64,000 nt of DNA, taken from positions 1-64,000 of the forward strand of contig JAWZYV010012353.1 of NCBI GenBank assembly GCA_038373885.1, given 5' to 3'. Shown here one piece after another: positions 1-10,770 of this stretch; the first letter of the stretch is position 1; every line of letters begins with the position of its first letter. Source of the stretch: Cheiracanthium punctorium (taxonomy: Eukaryota; Arthropoda; Arachnida; Araneae; Cheiracanthiidae). The position numbers were made by a program, and so were the translations under genes. A model generated the notes under the pieces. That model saw only the letters and a program-made list of their open reading frames with translations. It made no database searches and had not been told where the DNA came from.

Positions 1-394
1 TTTCAGGAGACAGGACTATGGAGGATATAAAAGATATCGCTATATTAGATACATGGATAGTTAAAATGGCACCCCTTGGATATTTTCTCCCCACAGTAAG
101 ATGAAATGGTTTGCGGCGCTAAATACGCCCATCTTATAAAACTATGTATAAATTAAATATATATGGAGAGTTTCTTAATGGCAACCATTATGTGAAATGA
201 TTATTATTTATGCTAATGCGTAAATTGCAAAGAATCGCCACAGAATCAAAAGATCCCATTGAGCCAAATAATCTAAGCTGTTTCTTTAAAGGGAGCCTTG
301 AAGAGGGAGAAGCGAATATAGATAGTATTAATGTACGTAATACGTAGTATTATTAGATTTTAAAAGATAATATGAATAAATCGCAATGTACCAC
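1..394. other. AT-rich sequence, no gene seen
   Basis: I see no coding signature, terminal repeat or tRNA-like motif here. Its right part (about 320-394) has weak similarity to the reverse complement of about 45.4-45.5 kb, so it may be a diverged extension of the dispersed repeat that is clear from 395 onward. Confidence 0.4.
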
Positions 395-628
395 GTTAAT
401 AAATATTTCATGAAATTAAAAGTGTCCTTTTTCAACGGTTGTCTTACAACCAACTAAACGAAAAGTAATTCTAATTTGCGTTAATATATCCCGCAGTAAT
501 TTCAACAGAGGAGATTACTTGAACTTTTTTAAAAATGAAATTCTGTTTTGTCACATGCAGATATGATTTTAGTAGTAAAATATTCCCTTCTTCCCGTATG
601 AAGAGCGGGTGCGCAGCTATTTTAAAAA
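395..628. repeat. Dispersed repeat A, copy 1 (carries an empty TTAA site)
   Basis: This segment aligns by eye with the reverse complement of 44.93-45.17 kb and continues past 45.40 kb. Shared blocks include TTTTTCAACGG followed by CGTCTTACAA or TGTCTTACAA, and a terminus in which GAAGAGCGGGTGCGCAGC here matches GAAGAGCGGTTACGCACC there. A similar terminus (GAAGAACGGGCACGCAGCTA) occurs at about 1239-1258. The TTAA at 396-399 is intact here, while the 45-kb copy has a piggyBac-like MITE at the same point. The parent family is not identified; the terminus resembles those of several arthropod non-LTR or non-autonomous elements. Confidence 0.7.
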
Positions 629-750
629 CATCTCTTGAAAATAGCATAAATGAATTCAGAAGACCTCAAAACGTGTCAATACACCAAAATCTCGAAGTCG
701 AATTTTTTCACGATTACAATACTTTCCTTATATGGTACATGTTCGGAAAG
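629..750 (-). repeat. 5' fragment of a HINE-like element
   Basis: The reverse complement matches the first ~120 bp of the two complete elements at 36830 and 37891: the CTTTCCGAACATGTACC start, the GATTTTGGTGTA block and the CATTTATGCTATTTT block. It stops exactly where the microsatellite begins in the complete copies and abuts the terminus of dispersed repeat A. The encoded 73-residue frame is not a protein. Confidence 0.75.
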
Positions 751-838
751 AGATAAATGGTGCTCCATTTCATGTAGTGTCTTAGGTATTTAATGCTACA
801 ACTTGAGCCTAAAAAACAGTATGATGTAGAAATAAGAC

Positions 839-1002
839 CAGGTGCGTAGCCAGGAAATTTTTTCGGGGAGGGGATATGAGCCTGGAAATTTTTTCGAGGG
901 TATATGAACTTATATATGCATAAATAGACGGAATTTCATCACTAATCCAAAAATTTCGGGGGGGGGATATATCCCGATATCCCCCCTCTGGCTACGCCCC
1001 TG
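839..1002. mobile_element. hAT-type MITE, 8-bp TSD
   Basis: A 164-bp element whose ends are CAGGTGCGTAGCC (left) and, reverse-complemented, CAGGGGCGTAGCC (right). It is flanked by perfect 8-bp duplications AATAAGAC at 831-838 and 1003-1010. G-rich tracts lie inside both ends. The element at 34988 belongs to the same family. There is no coding capacity, so it must have been mobilised by a transposase encoded elsewhere. Confidence 0.9.
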
Positions 1003-1204
1003 AATAAGACATTTTGAAAGCCAGGAGTTCTCTGCAAACCATTAAGCTTTCCACTTTTTTGATAGTGAATGACACTGACGTAGTTTTTTGAGTCATTATA
1101 CTGCAATGATCAGGTTAGTACTCATGACACAAACTTTACATTAAGAGTCAAATAATTTTGCTCTTTTTTTTTTTAATTCCACATCACGAATAATTTCGAA
1201 TTAC

Positions 1205-1262
1205 ACATGTAAGGAAAATTTTCGTTTCCTACCGTGCGAAGAACGGGCACGCAGCTAGTTGA
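1205..1262. repeat. Terminus related to dispersed repeat A
   Basis: The CCGTGCGAAGAACGGGCACG block ending in CAGCTAGTT resembles the right end of the 395-628 repeat and, inverted, 44.94-44.97 kb. Only the terminal ~55 bp are recognisable; the sequence upstream of it (1011-1204) gave no match that I could see. Confidence 0.5.
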
Positions 1263-2560
1263 TATATAAAATAAAGGTTGATGTCTCAAAGGTACGGCAC
1301 TTGGCTGTTTTTCTCGCCGTTTCTTTCCCTAAGAGGTTCTGTGTACTTTTACAGGATGAAGTCGGCGAAAGCCAGCAGAGCCGGTCGAAAAGGTAGGTTT
1401 TCTGTTCGGGTTCTTCTTTTTCAGGGTCTGCATGCAGTATGTGACATATACGTCACTTCCTTTACCCGAGCGTTACTTCCGTCAGAAAAAAATCTGAGTT
1501 AACTCCCTAGTTGCGCCTAAAGAAGTTTTACTTCAATAATTTTAACGCGTTTTACCATGTTTTTCAAGCTCAATAGAAGCTAAGCGCAACGACGAGTGTG
1601 TCCTACACTAGTATGTTAATGCAAATATTTAAATCTGAGTTTGCGGAGCAATGCAAATACTTAAATCTGAGTGAGCAGCATTTCAAAAATCTAACTCTGG
1701 AAATAGTTATCTTTCCTAAGGTAAACTAAAATGTAACTAGTGTATCTGCTCCATGCAGAGGAGACGCAATTCAAGGGGCTATGGGCACCCATAAGAATGC
1801 TTGTAGAGATCTGCCAAGTCGTTTGTAAGGGGAGGAGAATCGGTGGTCTTGCACCGAAAACCTGATTAGATCACTTCCACGTTGCAACAATACATAAATA
1901 ATTGCGGTTGTATATACGTTTTCTGAGAGCTTGGGGGGGGGGGGGCTCATTTTCACCCTTAGGTATGGGCACCCACACAAAGAGCTGCATAAAATAGGTC
2001 TGCCTTATGTCACCCTTTTCATATTCATTTAAGCGTAATAAATTTACACATACATACAATGCCGTCTTAGCGCATACGCGAACCCGGCTGTCGCCAAGGG
2101 CATCAACCCAAAAGGGGCTTCAGCTCGAAAAAAAGCTCTTCCCAAAATTATTATTTAGAAAAAAAAAAACTTAAAATCTTGTCTGACGTCTAACGTCAAA
2201 CTTAAGAAAACGTCTTCAAGCTTATGAAATAACTTTTCGAAAAATTTGGGTTTTTTGAAAGGATTCACGACTTGGAAGAGGAAGAGATAACACAGCATTG
2301 TGAAAATTTGACTTCTTATTATTAAAACGGCATCAATAAAGAAGACCTTATATTTGATAGCAGTGCATCACAAACATTACAAAATGGAAGAATGAACAAC
2401 TCTGCGAGAAATGTATCGATATAAACTATCCGAAAATCAGCAGAAGGAGCAGAAAGTAATAGGGTACTGTTCTGATCTGAAAGGAGGCCAGTAGTTATGA
2501 TTCGAGAGGCAATTTCAGCATTTCACTTTGTATTATCATTTGCATACTAGTACACAACTT
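1263..2560. other. Mostly unique AT-rich sequence with a possible microexon
   Basis: No gene recognised. At about 1347-1393 a short frame starting MKSAKASRAGRK lies between an acceptor-like tract (ACTTTTACAG) and a donor-like AAAGGTAGG (see findings). Two copies of ATGCAAAT followed by (A/T)(C/T)TTAAATCTGAGT lie at about 1620-1675. Imperfect direct repeats containing TATGGGCACCCA occur at about 1778 and 1953, with a G-homopolymer near 1931. Confidence 0.4.
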
Positions 2561-2599
2561 TTTCTTTCCGCCTTTCACAATTTTGAAATTTCCATGCGG

Positions 2600-3075
2600 A
2601 TTTTTACTTCCTCTTACAGAGTATAAGGAAGTAATGTGATCCCGAAAAATTTCGGTGGCCAAATTTCGACGAAAAAACCGATTTTGACTACCTCTAAATT
2701 TAATTAAAATTTTTTTTCGATGCATCTCATCGTAAGTTAGCATGAACGATCATATAAACGTGTCTGAAACTCATTTTGACCAGCGGCGAGTCTATTTTGG
2801 CCAGTTTTTCCATGCCGTCTGTACGTACGTACGTATGTATGTATGTATGTAACTCGCATATCTCAAAAACTATTGGTCGTAGAATGTTGAAATTTTATAT
2901 TTAGGGTTGTTCTAACATCTAGTTGTGCACCTCCCCTTTTGGTCTCAATCGAATGGATAGTTTATGTACAGGACCGCCCAAAAGATTCGAAATACATTAC
3001 GCTCTATGGGCCGAAATTCATTAAAACATGCACAATACTCGCATATCTCAAAAACTATTATTTTCATTCGATTAA
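2600..3075. repeat. Dispersed repeat with GTAC/GTAT microsatellite
   Basis: A repeat with a short tandem tract (GTAC and GTAT units, 2820-2850), followed by a stretch containing CATATCTCAAAAACTATT and GTAGAATGTTGAAATTT. An inverted relative lies at about 18.65-18.74 kb (CATTCTATGG on the plus strand), and 20.57-20.66 kb has a weaker match. The layout of conserved left part, microsatellite and conserved right part resembles the HINE-like elements at 36.8-38.9 kb, but no termini could be defined. Confidence 0.5.
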
Positions 3076-3079
3076 AGCA

Positions 3080-3424
3080 GAAAAAACTATCGAAGCTGAG
3101 TACCAAATAATTATGGACCTTGAAATTCAACATTGGAGAGGTGTTTTAAAAAGAATTGTATCAATAATTAGACTGCTGCCTCACATTCAAGATGAGTTGA
3201 TAAATTTAATGGGATTGGCTGTTTTAAACAAGGTTGTCGAAATTACGAAAACAGCTAAATATTTTTCGGTAACCGCAATTGTACTCCAGACGTAAGCCAT
3301 ATTGAACAACTATTATTAACAATAAGATTCGCTGCTTTTGACTCCAAACAAATAAATATGAAATTGAAGAATTTTTCATTGGTTTTTTAGAAGCTAGTGA
3401 TTCTACCGGAGAGGGTATTCGCAA
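3080..3424 (+). pseudogene. ZMYM1-like hAT transposase relic, N-terminal half
   Basis: Readable residues run from KTIEAEYQ through HWRGVLKRIVSIIRLL, QDELINLMG and VLNKVVEITKTAKYFSVTAI to EASDSTGEG, the expected order of blocks in the hAT/DUF4371 proteins usually annotated as zinc finger MYM-type protein 1-like. About 70 residues normally found between the RLL and QDEL blocks are missing, and the frame shifts near 3290. The N-terminal zinc finger is absent. The frame is cut at 3424 by the insertion that follows and resumes at 5774. It is a dead transposase fragment, not a host ZMYM1 gene. Confidence 0.8.
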
Positions 3425-3427
3425 TTA

Positions 3428-5773
3428 GTAACGGGCCTGCGCGTGTATTTTGATGAGCCATCCAAAGAGGCCTACGGATGTTCGAGTCTTCACGTATGCA
3501 TCAGGCATTTCTTAAGCTTCCCACCTTCCCAGTGCTTTCAAACGTTATTTAATATAGTTTTAAGTAGTAATTGTGTTACTAATTCAAGTACGAACTCATG
3601 ATTGATTTGTTTGCTATGATACATATTGACTTTAAGAAAATAGATGCATATAATTTGAAGGAAAAACAAAGTAGCGCTAGCTTTCATGATTCACGATTGC
3701 TTATTTTAGTTTCACAAGTGGATATTTAATATACTTTAAAATAACTAAATGCACAAATGAGAAAGACATTTTTATAATGAATATTTCATGAACGTAGTCG
3801 TATTTCCTACGTTATTTTAAACAATTTAACATTAATCTTTAAGAAATGATAGATTAAAGCGCATTTCAGTGTTTTCGGGATATCCTGCATATTGCAGAAA
3901 ATTGATAAAATACGCTATATAGCGCGATCCCTGAATTAATTATCTTTAATAAAGACATTTCATGTAGTATATGTTATTCTTTTGTCGCTTTCTTATTCGA
4001 ACTTTGGAACTGAGCAAGCATAATGAACGCTTGTACAAAATATTAACTACATTTGAAGTTTCTATATAAACGTGCAAAAATTAATAATTTATAATTTACT
4101 GTATTTCTGCACTGTACCAGATGTAAGTCTGAATCACATAATCAAGGCATATATAACTGATAAATAACATTTTCAACTGGCAAAATTAAATTGTCTAACT
4201 TGTATCACAACGTCATGCTTATTTACAAGAATAAACTACTCAAGTAATACGATTTCTGATTAAAACAATTTATTTATAAATAACACGCTTAAATATATTG
4301 ATTAAAACTAATACTCCTTTATTGATTAAATTTCTTATCGGCTGATTTAAATCCTTTTACGCTAAAAAATACTCATTAAAGACAATAATTTTTTATCTCC
4401 TCAATTCGCCTCAATCCTCCCGATTCGCTAGATCCTACTTAGCTCAATTTTCACAAAAATATTGTTTATTTGCGTATTCTGTCTTTCTCCCCCACGACCC
4501 ATATCCTATTACAATCACGTGACCCACGTTGTTCAACGGCTAACGGTTCATAGTCGGGCATAGTTGTGTGTGTATTCGCTGTTGATAATTTTATGTTATA
4601 TCCGAATACCAAATGCATCTTTTTCATATTCAGAGTTGTGAAATAAATTCAGCCTAGATATGGAGGAGATGCTTTAGGTAAAGATTTCGCTTTAATGACA
4701 TAGTTTCTTACGATTGGATTATAAAAAGCTGTTGTAAAACAAATGAAGTTATGATATCTCCACCCAAAGTGAGTAAGTAGTATTTTACCTTTTTCATGTC
4801 AATAAATTGGATCTGCTGCTTTAATTAAATCTCACAGCTGGTTTAACCATGATTGCATTTCTGTATTCTGACTGTACTGTGAATTCGTTTTATAACTAGA
4901 GACAATAGTGAAATTATATTCTATTTATTAAAAAAATACTTTTTTATAGTGTATTAAGATATATGTAATGTATTTGCCTTGATTTAAAATTTATTTTCTC
5001 GGGCTTATAATCATAGATTACAGCTCTGATAATAAAAAATGAAGAAAACGAATAATTCAATATATTAATCAAAAACAGCAAATTTTAATAAAACACCCTT
5101 TTTCTAGCTTAAAATAATAATCTTAATTGAGTACAGATATGTTAATTAAAAAAGGGCTGATTTTGCAAAAACGCTCATTCTATAGCTTAAATAATAATCA
5201 TAATTGAGTACAGTTATATTAATCAAAAACGGACAGACACTCCTCATTTTTGATTATTATTTAGCCTAAATGGAGCTGTTGTATAATGCTCAAAAATTGA
5301 GAATTTTTCGCTCCATTGATTTTTGTCGATTAATGGAGCAAATTTTACTCAATCGGGAGAATGGCTGTTTGAAGTCAAAAATTGAGTAAAAATATACTCT
5401 TTGATTATTATTTTACTCAATAGATTTAAGCGTTAACATCTGAATAATTATTCACTAAACATGATTTACATAGATACGTTTTGAATATCTAAATAAATTT
5501 TAAAAGTGTTCACTTACCTTTACATTCAGAGTAAAATGTTCGAATTTTATGATAAATTTTCATGAAAGAAAACGGCGTAAGATTCACAAAACGATTACCT
5601 ACATCTAAAGTTCTTTAGTGCGACAAAACTATAAAAAAAATTGTTTTAAAATAATAAAATAATATAATATTTATAATACTTAGAATAATAAAATAGAACA
5701 CTGCAAATAGGGAAAACAGGCCTCAATGATAAACTCATTTTTAGCGGTGGCAACTCATGAGCAGGCCCGTTAC
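3428..5773. mobile_element. PIF/Harbinger-like non-autonomous element, copy 1
   Basis: The 2346-bp insert begins GTAACGGGCCTGC and ends GCAGGCCCGTTAC, a perfect 13-bp inverted repeat, and is flanked by TTA at 3425-3427 and 5774-5776. A 3-bp TTA/TWA duplication is typical of PIF/Harbinger elements. It sits inside the reading frame of a hAT transposase. No transposase is visible in it. Internal sequence of about 4540-5090 recurs inverted at 35365-36655, where a mariner interrupts it. The superfamily name is inference from the duplication length; the insertion itself is well supported. Confidence 0.7.
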
Positions 5774-6945
5774 TTAGTGACGGCCCCGATTTGACAGAGC
5801 TTATTCTGGCACATTTGGAGAAATTAATTTTTGAGTTAAAGTGGCTTAGAGGACAAGGATACGATAATGGTTCTAATATGAAAGGAGTAAGAAAGGGTGT
5901 TCAAAACAGAATAACTGAAAAATATTCAAGGGCGTTTTATGTGACCTGTGCATGTCATTCTTTAAACCTTGTTGTGATTATGTGAATGATGCAGCATCTT
6001 CTTCTACAGAAACAGCAACGTTTTTCCCTGTACTGCAAGAACTTTACACTTTTTTTCTCTAGTTCTACGAAACGTTGGGAAGTGCTTAAAAACAATGTTT
6101 CCCAAATAACTCTAAAGACATTGAGTGCTACAAGATGGTCAAGCAGAATTGATGCGTTAAATCCATTACGATTTCAACTTTGCGAAATCTATGATGCATT
6201 AATTGAAATAATAGAAGATGTCAACAGGGATGCAGAAACGAAAGTTAGAGCTATAGGGTTAGGAAAAAATATTTAAAATTACAAGTTTTTATGTGGTGTA
6301 ATTCTTGAAATCAGCATAGAATTCCAGAAACAGCCAGAAGAAAAAAACTACGAGCGGTCTACGAGCCTTTAACAGAGGAGAATAAATTTAAAATTAAATA
6401 AATTTAAACTTTTTAAACTATATTCTGGGCATTGCATATAATTCTCTAAATGAACGATTCACGCTTCTGGAAACCCATAACAAAAATTTTAAGTTTTTAC
6501 ATGATATTTTAAAACTCAGAGATATTGATGACAAAACGCTAGAAAAGAACTGTATCAATCTTCAGTCAATACTTTCAATCAAAAATGAATCTGACAGTAA
6601 TGAGAGTGCTCTACAAGAAGAATTACGCGATGTATCTAGAATGCTGCCATATTTAATGAAACCTTTAGATGTTTTAAAATATTTGTGCAAAAATAATTTA
6701 ATTTTCTTTGTATCCAAATACTGTCATAGCATTGAGAACTTTGCTAACACTCCCAAGTGTCAGTCACTAGTGGGGAAAGAAGTTTTTCTAATTTAAAATT
6801 AATCAAAACTTATCGAAGAAGTTCAATAAGCCAAATAAAATTAAGAAACCTGTCAATAATTTCTAGTGAATCAACATTGGCTGCTATTCTAGACTACACA
6901 TCCCTAATCCACGAATTTGCTAAAGTTAGAAGAGTAAAATTATAA
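5774..6945 (+). pseudogene. ZMYM1-like hAT transposase relic, C-terminal half
   Basis: Continues the 3080-3424 frame. Family blocks in order: TELILAHLEKL, GQGYDNGSNMKGVRKGVQ, the cysteine/histidine stretch ending CACHSLNLVV, FFSSSTKRWEVL, RWSSRIDALNPLRFQLCEIY, and the C-terminal dimerisation block SVTSGERSFSNLKLIKTY followed by LDYTSLIHEFA. It is broken by an in-frame TGA at 5983 with a frameshift just after it, a stop after 6276, loss of frame around 6280-6420, and a frameshift near 6757 in front of the dimerisation block. Together these make it non-functional. Neither hAT terminus was located. Confidence 0.85.
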
Positions 6946-7437
6946 TAGTTTGTTGTTAATGTTAGTAAAATAAATATAGCATTTGTAAATTTTGTGTAGT
7001 TTTGCTTTTAAATCATAATGAGCATTTATTTTAAGGAAGAAACATTTAAGGGGTGCTGTGGCGTACACAGATTTCCTTTAACGGGGGATGAGATTAAATG
7101 TAATCCTTTCGTTAAAAATGAAAAATTAATGGATTTCATGCTAATTTTTTTTCGGGTTGAACCGCTTACCCCCCTTTATACTGAAGAGGTGGCATTTTGA
7201 AGACTCGCATCATACTGAGAAAATCTACCGCACGGCCCTGTTGGGAAAGGGTTGCGCCTCAAAGGGTTAAGAGTTTACGTTGTCTTTTCAAAACCTGTCA
7301 TACTTATGAATCACCCCACAGCAGCATCAGTTTTTTTTTACAACTGGAAATTATTTTCTCCACCAACAGACCTAAGAGCCTCGTTTGCTAATTAAAAATG
7401 CCAAAAACAACCTCTTCTCATAGGTCTTCTCCTGAGC
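6946..7437. other. Flank of the hAT relic, with one piggyBac-like terminus
   Basis: No gene seen. At about 7237-7266 the sequence GGGAAAGGGTTGCGCCTCAA followed by AGGGTTAA is identical to the right end of the palindromic element at 43574-43857. It therefore marks a solo terminus of that TTAA-flanked family. The opposite end was not found. Confidence 0.5.
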
Positions 7438-7870
7438 ACACATATATACCTCTCTCCCTGAAGTAAAAGATGTTCCGTTCCGACGTTTGCGAGAAGCATT
7501 ATGGCCGCGCCGCACTGCCATTTTGTGATATATGCGAACTTGCCCGTCGGAGACACTTTATAAAACTATTGTATCTCCTCGTGCCTTATTTCATGTTTGC
7601 TTCCGCGGGCCAGCCATAAAGACATTCCGCCGCTTGATTTAGCGTTAATGCGACCCGCGGGATGCTTTTGATGGCCCTCATGGCCGCTGTATGCGGGGAA
7701 GCTCCTGTAACATCACGGGCCCTTTCCGCTCGCCTTTTATGGCGTTTTCGTGTGATGGAGTGCTTGATGGAGGGCGGAGAGGCCATTCGTATGCGATTTT
7801 CCCGAACGCTTATATGCCCGGTTCGGTTGGAATTTAAGTACAGATTGGGGACCTCGAGTCAGGATCTGAG
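7438..7870. other. GC-richer, apparently non-repetitive island
   Basis: This block is clearly richer in G, C and CpG than its surroundings and matches nothing else in the window. Frames on both strands stay open for 60-84 codons (for example 7662-7916 plus and 7586-7786 minus), but neither composition looks like protein. An inverted CCGCGGG/CCCGCGG pair at about 7602 and 7655 brackets a ~50-bp core. Candidates are a conserved non-coding or promoter-type element, or an old unrecognised repeat. Confidence 0.4.
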
Positions 7871-8152
7871 ATGCCCTGCTTTTGGAAGAGATCTGGAGGA
7901 GTTGAGAACAAGCTGAAGATTGTTTGTTTTTTTATTTAAAAGAAAAAGTAAAAAAGATAGATCATGGCGAACGCAACGGTTGCAAAATTCTTTCCAACAA
8001 AGTTTTATTTGCGCACGTACTACTATGTAACAAATAGTTAAATATAAAAATAGCTTGATATTTTCCACTGAGCTTGTCACATCGGAAGAAGTTTTAGCTT
8101 TCAAGATTATCGCTTGTTAATGTTTGAAGTTCTAAAAAACCATGTGTTCTTA

Positions 8153-8620
8153 GTACCTAAATACAAATAAACTAATTATGTCATTTACTTGAAAATTTTT
8201 AGAATGCTCCTTTACAAGCTATACGATACACTGCAATAAGCGATAAACCCGTATCATTTGCGAAACTTTCATAAAAAATACTTCACATAGTACATAGTAC
8301 TAACAAACATAGAATTGCACAGCCAAAATTTCCGAAAAGTGACACATCCTTCTAAATTGTCGACTTTTGAGAATTTTTTCTGGAAGTTTGGAAATGAAAT
8401 TTGAAAAAAATCAAATGAAAAAATTCTCAAAAGTCGACAATTTAGTAGGATGTGTCACTTTTCGGAAATTATGGCTGTGCAATTCTATGTTCAAGAATTT
8501 TTTCTGAAAGTTTTATAAAAAGCACTGTTTCATTTATTACGGTGGGTAATACAGCTTATAAAGAATTATCCTGAATTTTTTCGAGTCCGTGGGACAATCA
8601 GTTTATTTTAATTTGTGTAC
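8153..8620. mobile_element. Palindromic long-TIR element, copy 1
   Basis: Outer ends read GTACCTAAATACAAATAAAC and, on the other strand, GTACACAAATTAAAATAAAC. Inside, nearly perfect arms (about 8308-8381 and 8414-8492, including TTGTCGACTTTTGAGAATTT) fold back around a ~32-bp loop. The whole ~470 bp is one long hairpin. A second, more diverged copy lies at 54508-54835. There is no coding capacity, and no target duplication could be fixed with confidence. Confidence 0.75.
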
Positions 8621-10770
8621 CTAGACCTTGAGGGAGATTTTGTTTCTTCGAACTATACACCCTTCGTAAAAAGATGTAATGCGAACAACAGCGAAAATGA
8701 TAACAAAATTAAACTGATTATAGAATACGGTGGTTTCCGTGAAAGGAGTCTTAACAGCATGCATAAAACAAAGAAAACGTACTACACAAAAATAGGACTA
8801 GTTTGCTGCATGATAAGCACAAAGCAGGCAATTGATACTATGAAATGATCACATGACACACTAGACAAGACGTTCTATCAATGAATACTGATGCCATTTA
8901 GTGGAATTTTCGACTAGCTATCTCGCCACAGAGAGATGGCCATGTTCACGGCCATCATGGCCATCATGACCAGTCATAAGTTGGAGGAGCAACCACCTTA
9001 TTTAAAATACAGCAAAAGGGGAAAAAAGAAAAAGAAAGATAAATCATTCCAAAGCATCGGTTTTAAAACACTTTCCAATACAAACAGCCTTTCATGCGCC
9101 AAGTTTGGCAAAGCATCGTCGTCAAACTGAGTGACATTTTGGAGGTAGCCTCAAAACAGCTGCATATAATTAATAATGCAATTTTCGAGATCCTGTGAAA
9201 GAGCTTTAAATGTTATTTACATCCTTTAAATGAATAATAAGCAGGCATACTTTTTTATACTTATTGAATTGTGCTTGTAATAAATTAATATCACTAAACT
9301 CCTAGACCGTAATGTATCGGAATTCCTTTGTATGATCCTGTAGGAAAACTATTAGTCATACAAACACTATTTTCAAAGGAGAGCTTTATTTTGTAATCCT
9401 TAATAACATACATCAATTTTTTCCACTTGAAACATCCGAATATGTCTAAAATGTGTTTTAAAGAATGACTACCCCCATATCTTGAGAAGCGGTATTAAGC
9501 ACTCATACAGACTGTAAATCAAAACAGGCTAAGACGTCATTTACTGAAAACTCTTAAATATACTGTACTTGGAAGAATTTTTCCAAATGGATATCACCTC
9601 AACCAACTTTGATAAGAGATTTCTTTAGTTAGACATATTTTTCTGAAAATTGAATAACATAAATTTATTTTTATTAGAGTACACAATAAATTTTCAGAAG
9701 GAACATCTCTAACTTATGTAATTAGTTTATTTTTTAAAACTGTTCAGAAACAAGTGTGATGCATGTATGAAATTTTTTAAGCCAATATTTCTACGATTGC
9801 TTGACAGCAATCGTCTATGTTCTATTAATTTTAATATATGACTAAATTATAAAAACTTTCCAGTAAATGGCAATGCAAAAATGGCATCATAAATTTAAAG
9901 CCACATAGTTCTATTTTCAAAAAATTGTGCTTTTTTAAATGTATTTTTATTCATATCACATTTTTATAAACACAATTCTTAAAATAAAAACTTATAAGTT
10001 TCACGAGACTTCCAAAAAAATATCCTTCTAAACCATCATATTATTCGAAAATTGGTTTTTCAAGTGAGTTTAAATCTCAAGAATATGTAATGGGAAAAGA
10101 TGCAACTGCTATATTCCTTGCAAGAGGAAAAAAAAAAAAAAAAAGATTTTAATAAGCAAACGCATTTTTCAGTGGCACAATCTCGTTTCACGGACATTGC
10201 ACAAAAACAATGAGGACACCATGTTTGGACCAAACATTTACGAACTTTTAATTGGGCGCCCTAACGGATTAAAAAATCATTTTTCCAGCTTTTAATTGCT
10301 TTTTGCTCCGCGCTGAATAGAACAACAACATATTTTTTTTCCCAGAGTGCTCTTTATGCTGCTTCGCTTTCCCTTATTTTGTTTGCCGTCATAAGGCGCC
10401 GAGCATAAAAAAGTAGCAGATATGATTCGACTTTTAAAAGGTTTGTCATACTTGACACGATTTTAACTCCAAGCGAATGTAAGCCACCATATTTGGCCAC
10501 AAGCGTTTAGCGGCGAACTTCCTTTGTTCTAGTAATTTGCTATCCAGAAAATTTCGTTTCACGGTGATAAGAGATTGCTTGAAGTTATTTATAAGCATAT
10601 AAAAACCTTTTACTAAATTTGATAACGCTATGTAATTGTGACTTTCAATTAAAAATAAATTAATATGTATTATAATTTTGTTAAAATTATTTATTACTTT
10701 TTTCATTGTATAAATGAAATGATCAGGAGAAATAAAGTTATGACAATTCATGTATTCTTTTCTTGTTTTT
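8621..10770. other. AT-rich sequence without recognisable genes
   Basis: No family motif, paired terminal repeat or tRNA-like promoter found. Minor structures are repeated GGCCAT units near 8938-8972, a poly-A run near 10128-10144, and a perfect small stem-loop ACGATTGCT/AGCAATCGT near 9794-9815. Confidence 0.5.

Noticed and set aside
3428..5773. Two separate hAT elements ending and starting with ACGGGCCTG/CAGGCCCG
   Set aside because: The outward-facing CAGG reading was considered. The transposase frame continues across the segment and the flanking TTA repeats, so a single insertion with GTAACGGGCCTGC ends explains the data better.
3080..6945. Functional host ZMYM1 gene
   Set aside because: Motif order is that of hAT transposases. 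There are several frameshifts and stops, missing zinc finger and mid-region blocks, and an inserted transposon.
7586..7916. Protein-coding gene in the GC-rich island
   Set aside because: Long frames exist on both strands, as expected from high GC. Neither has a recognisable domain, splice signals or non-random residue pattern.
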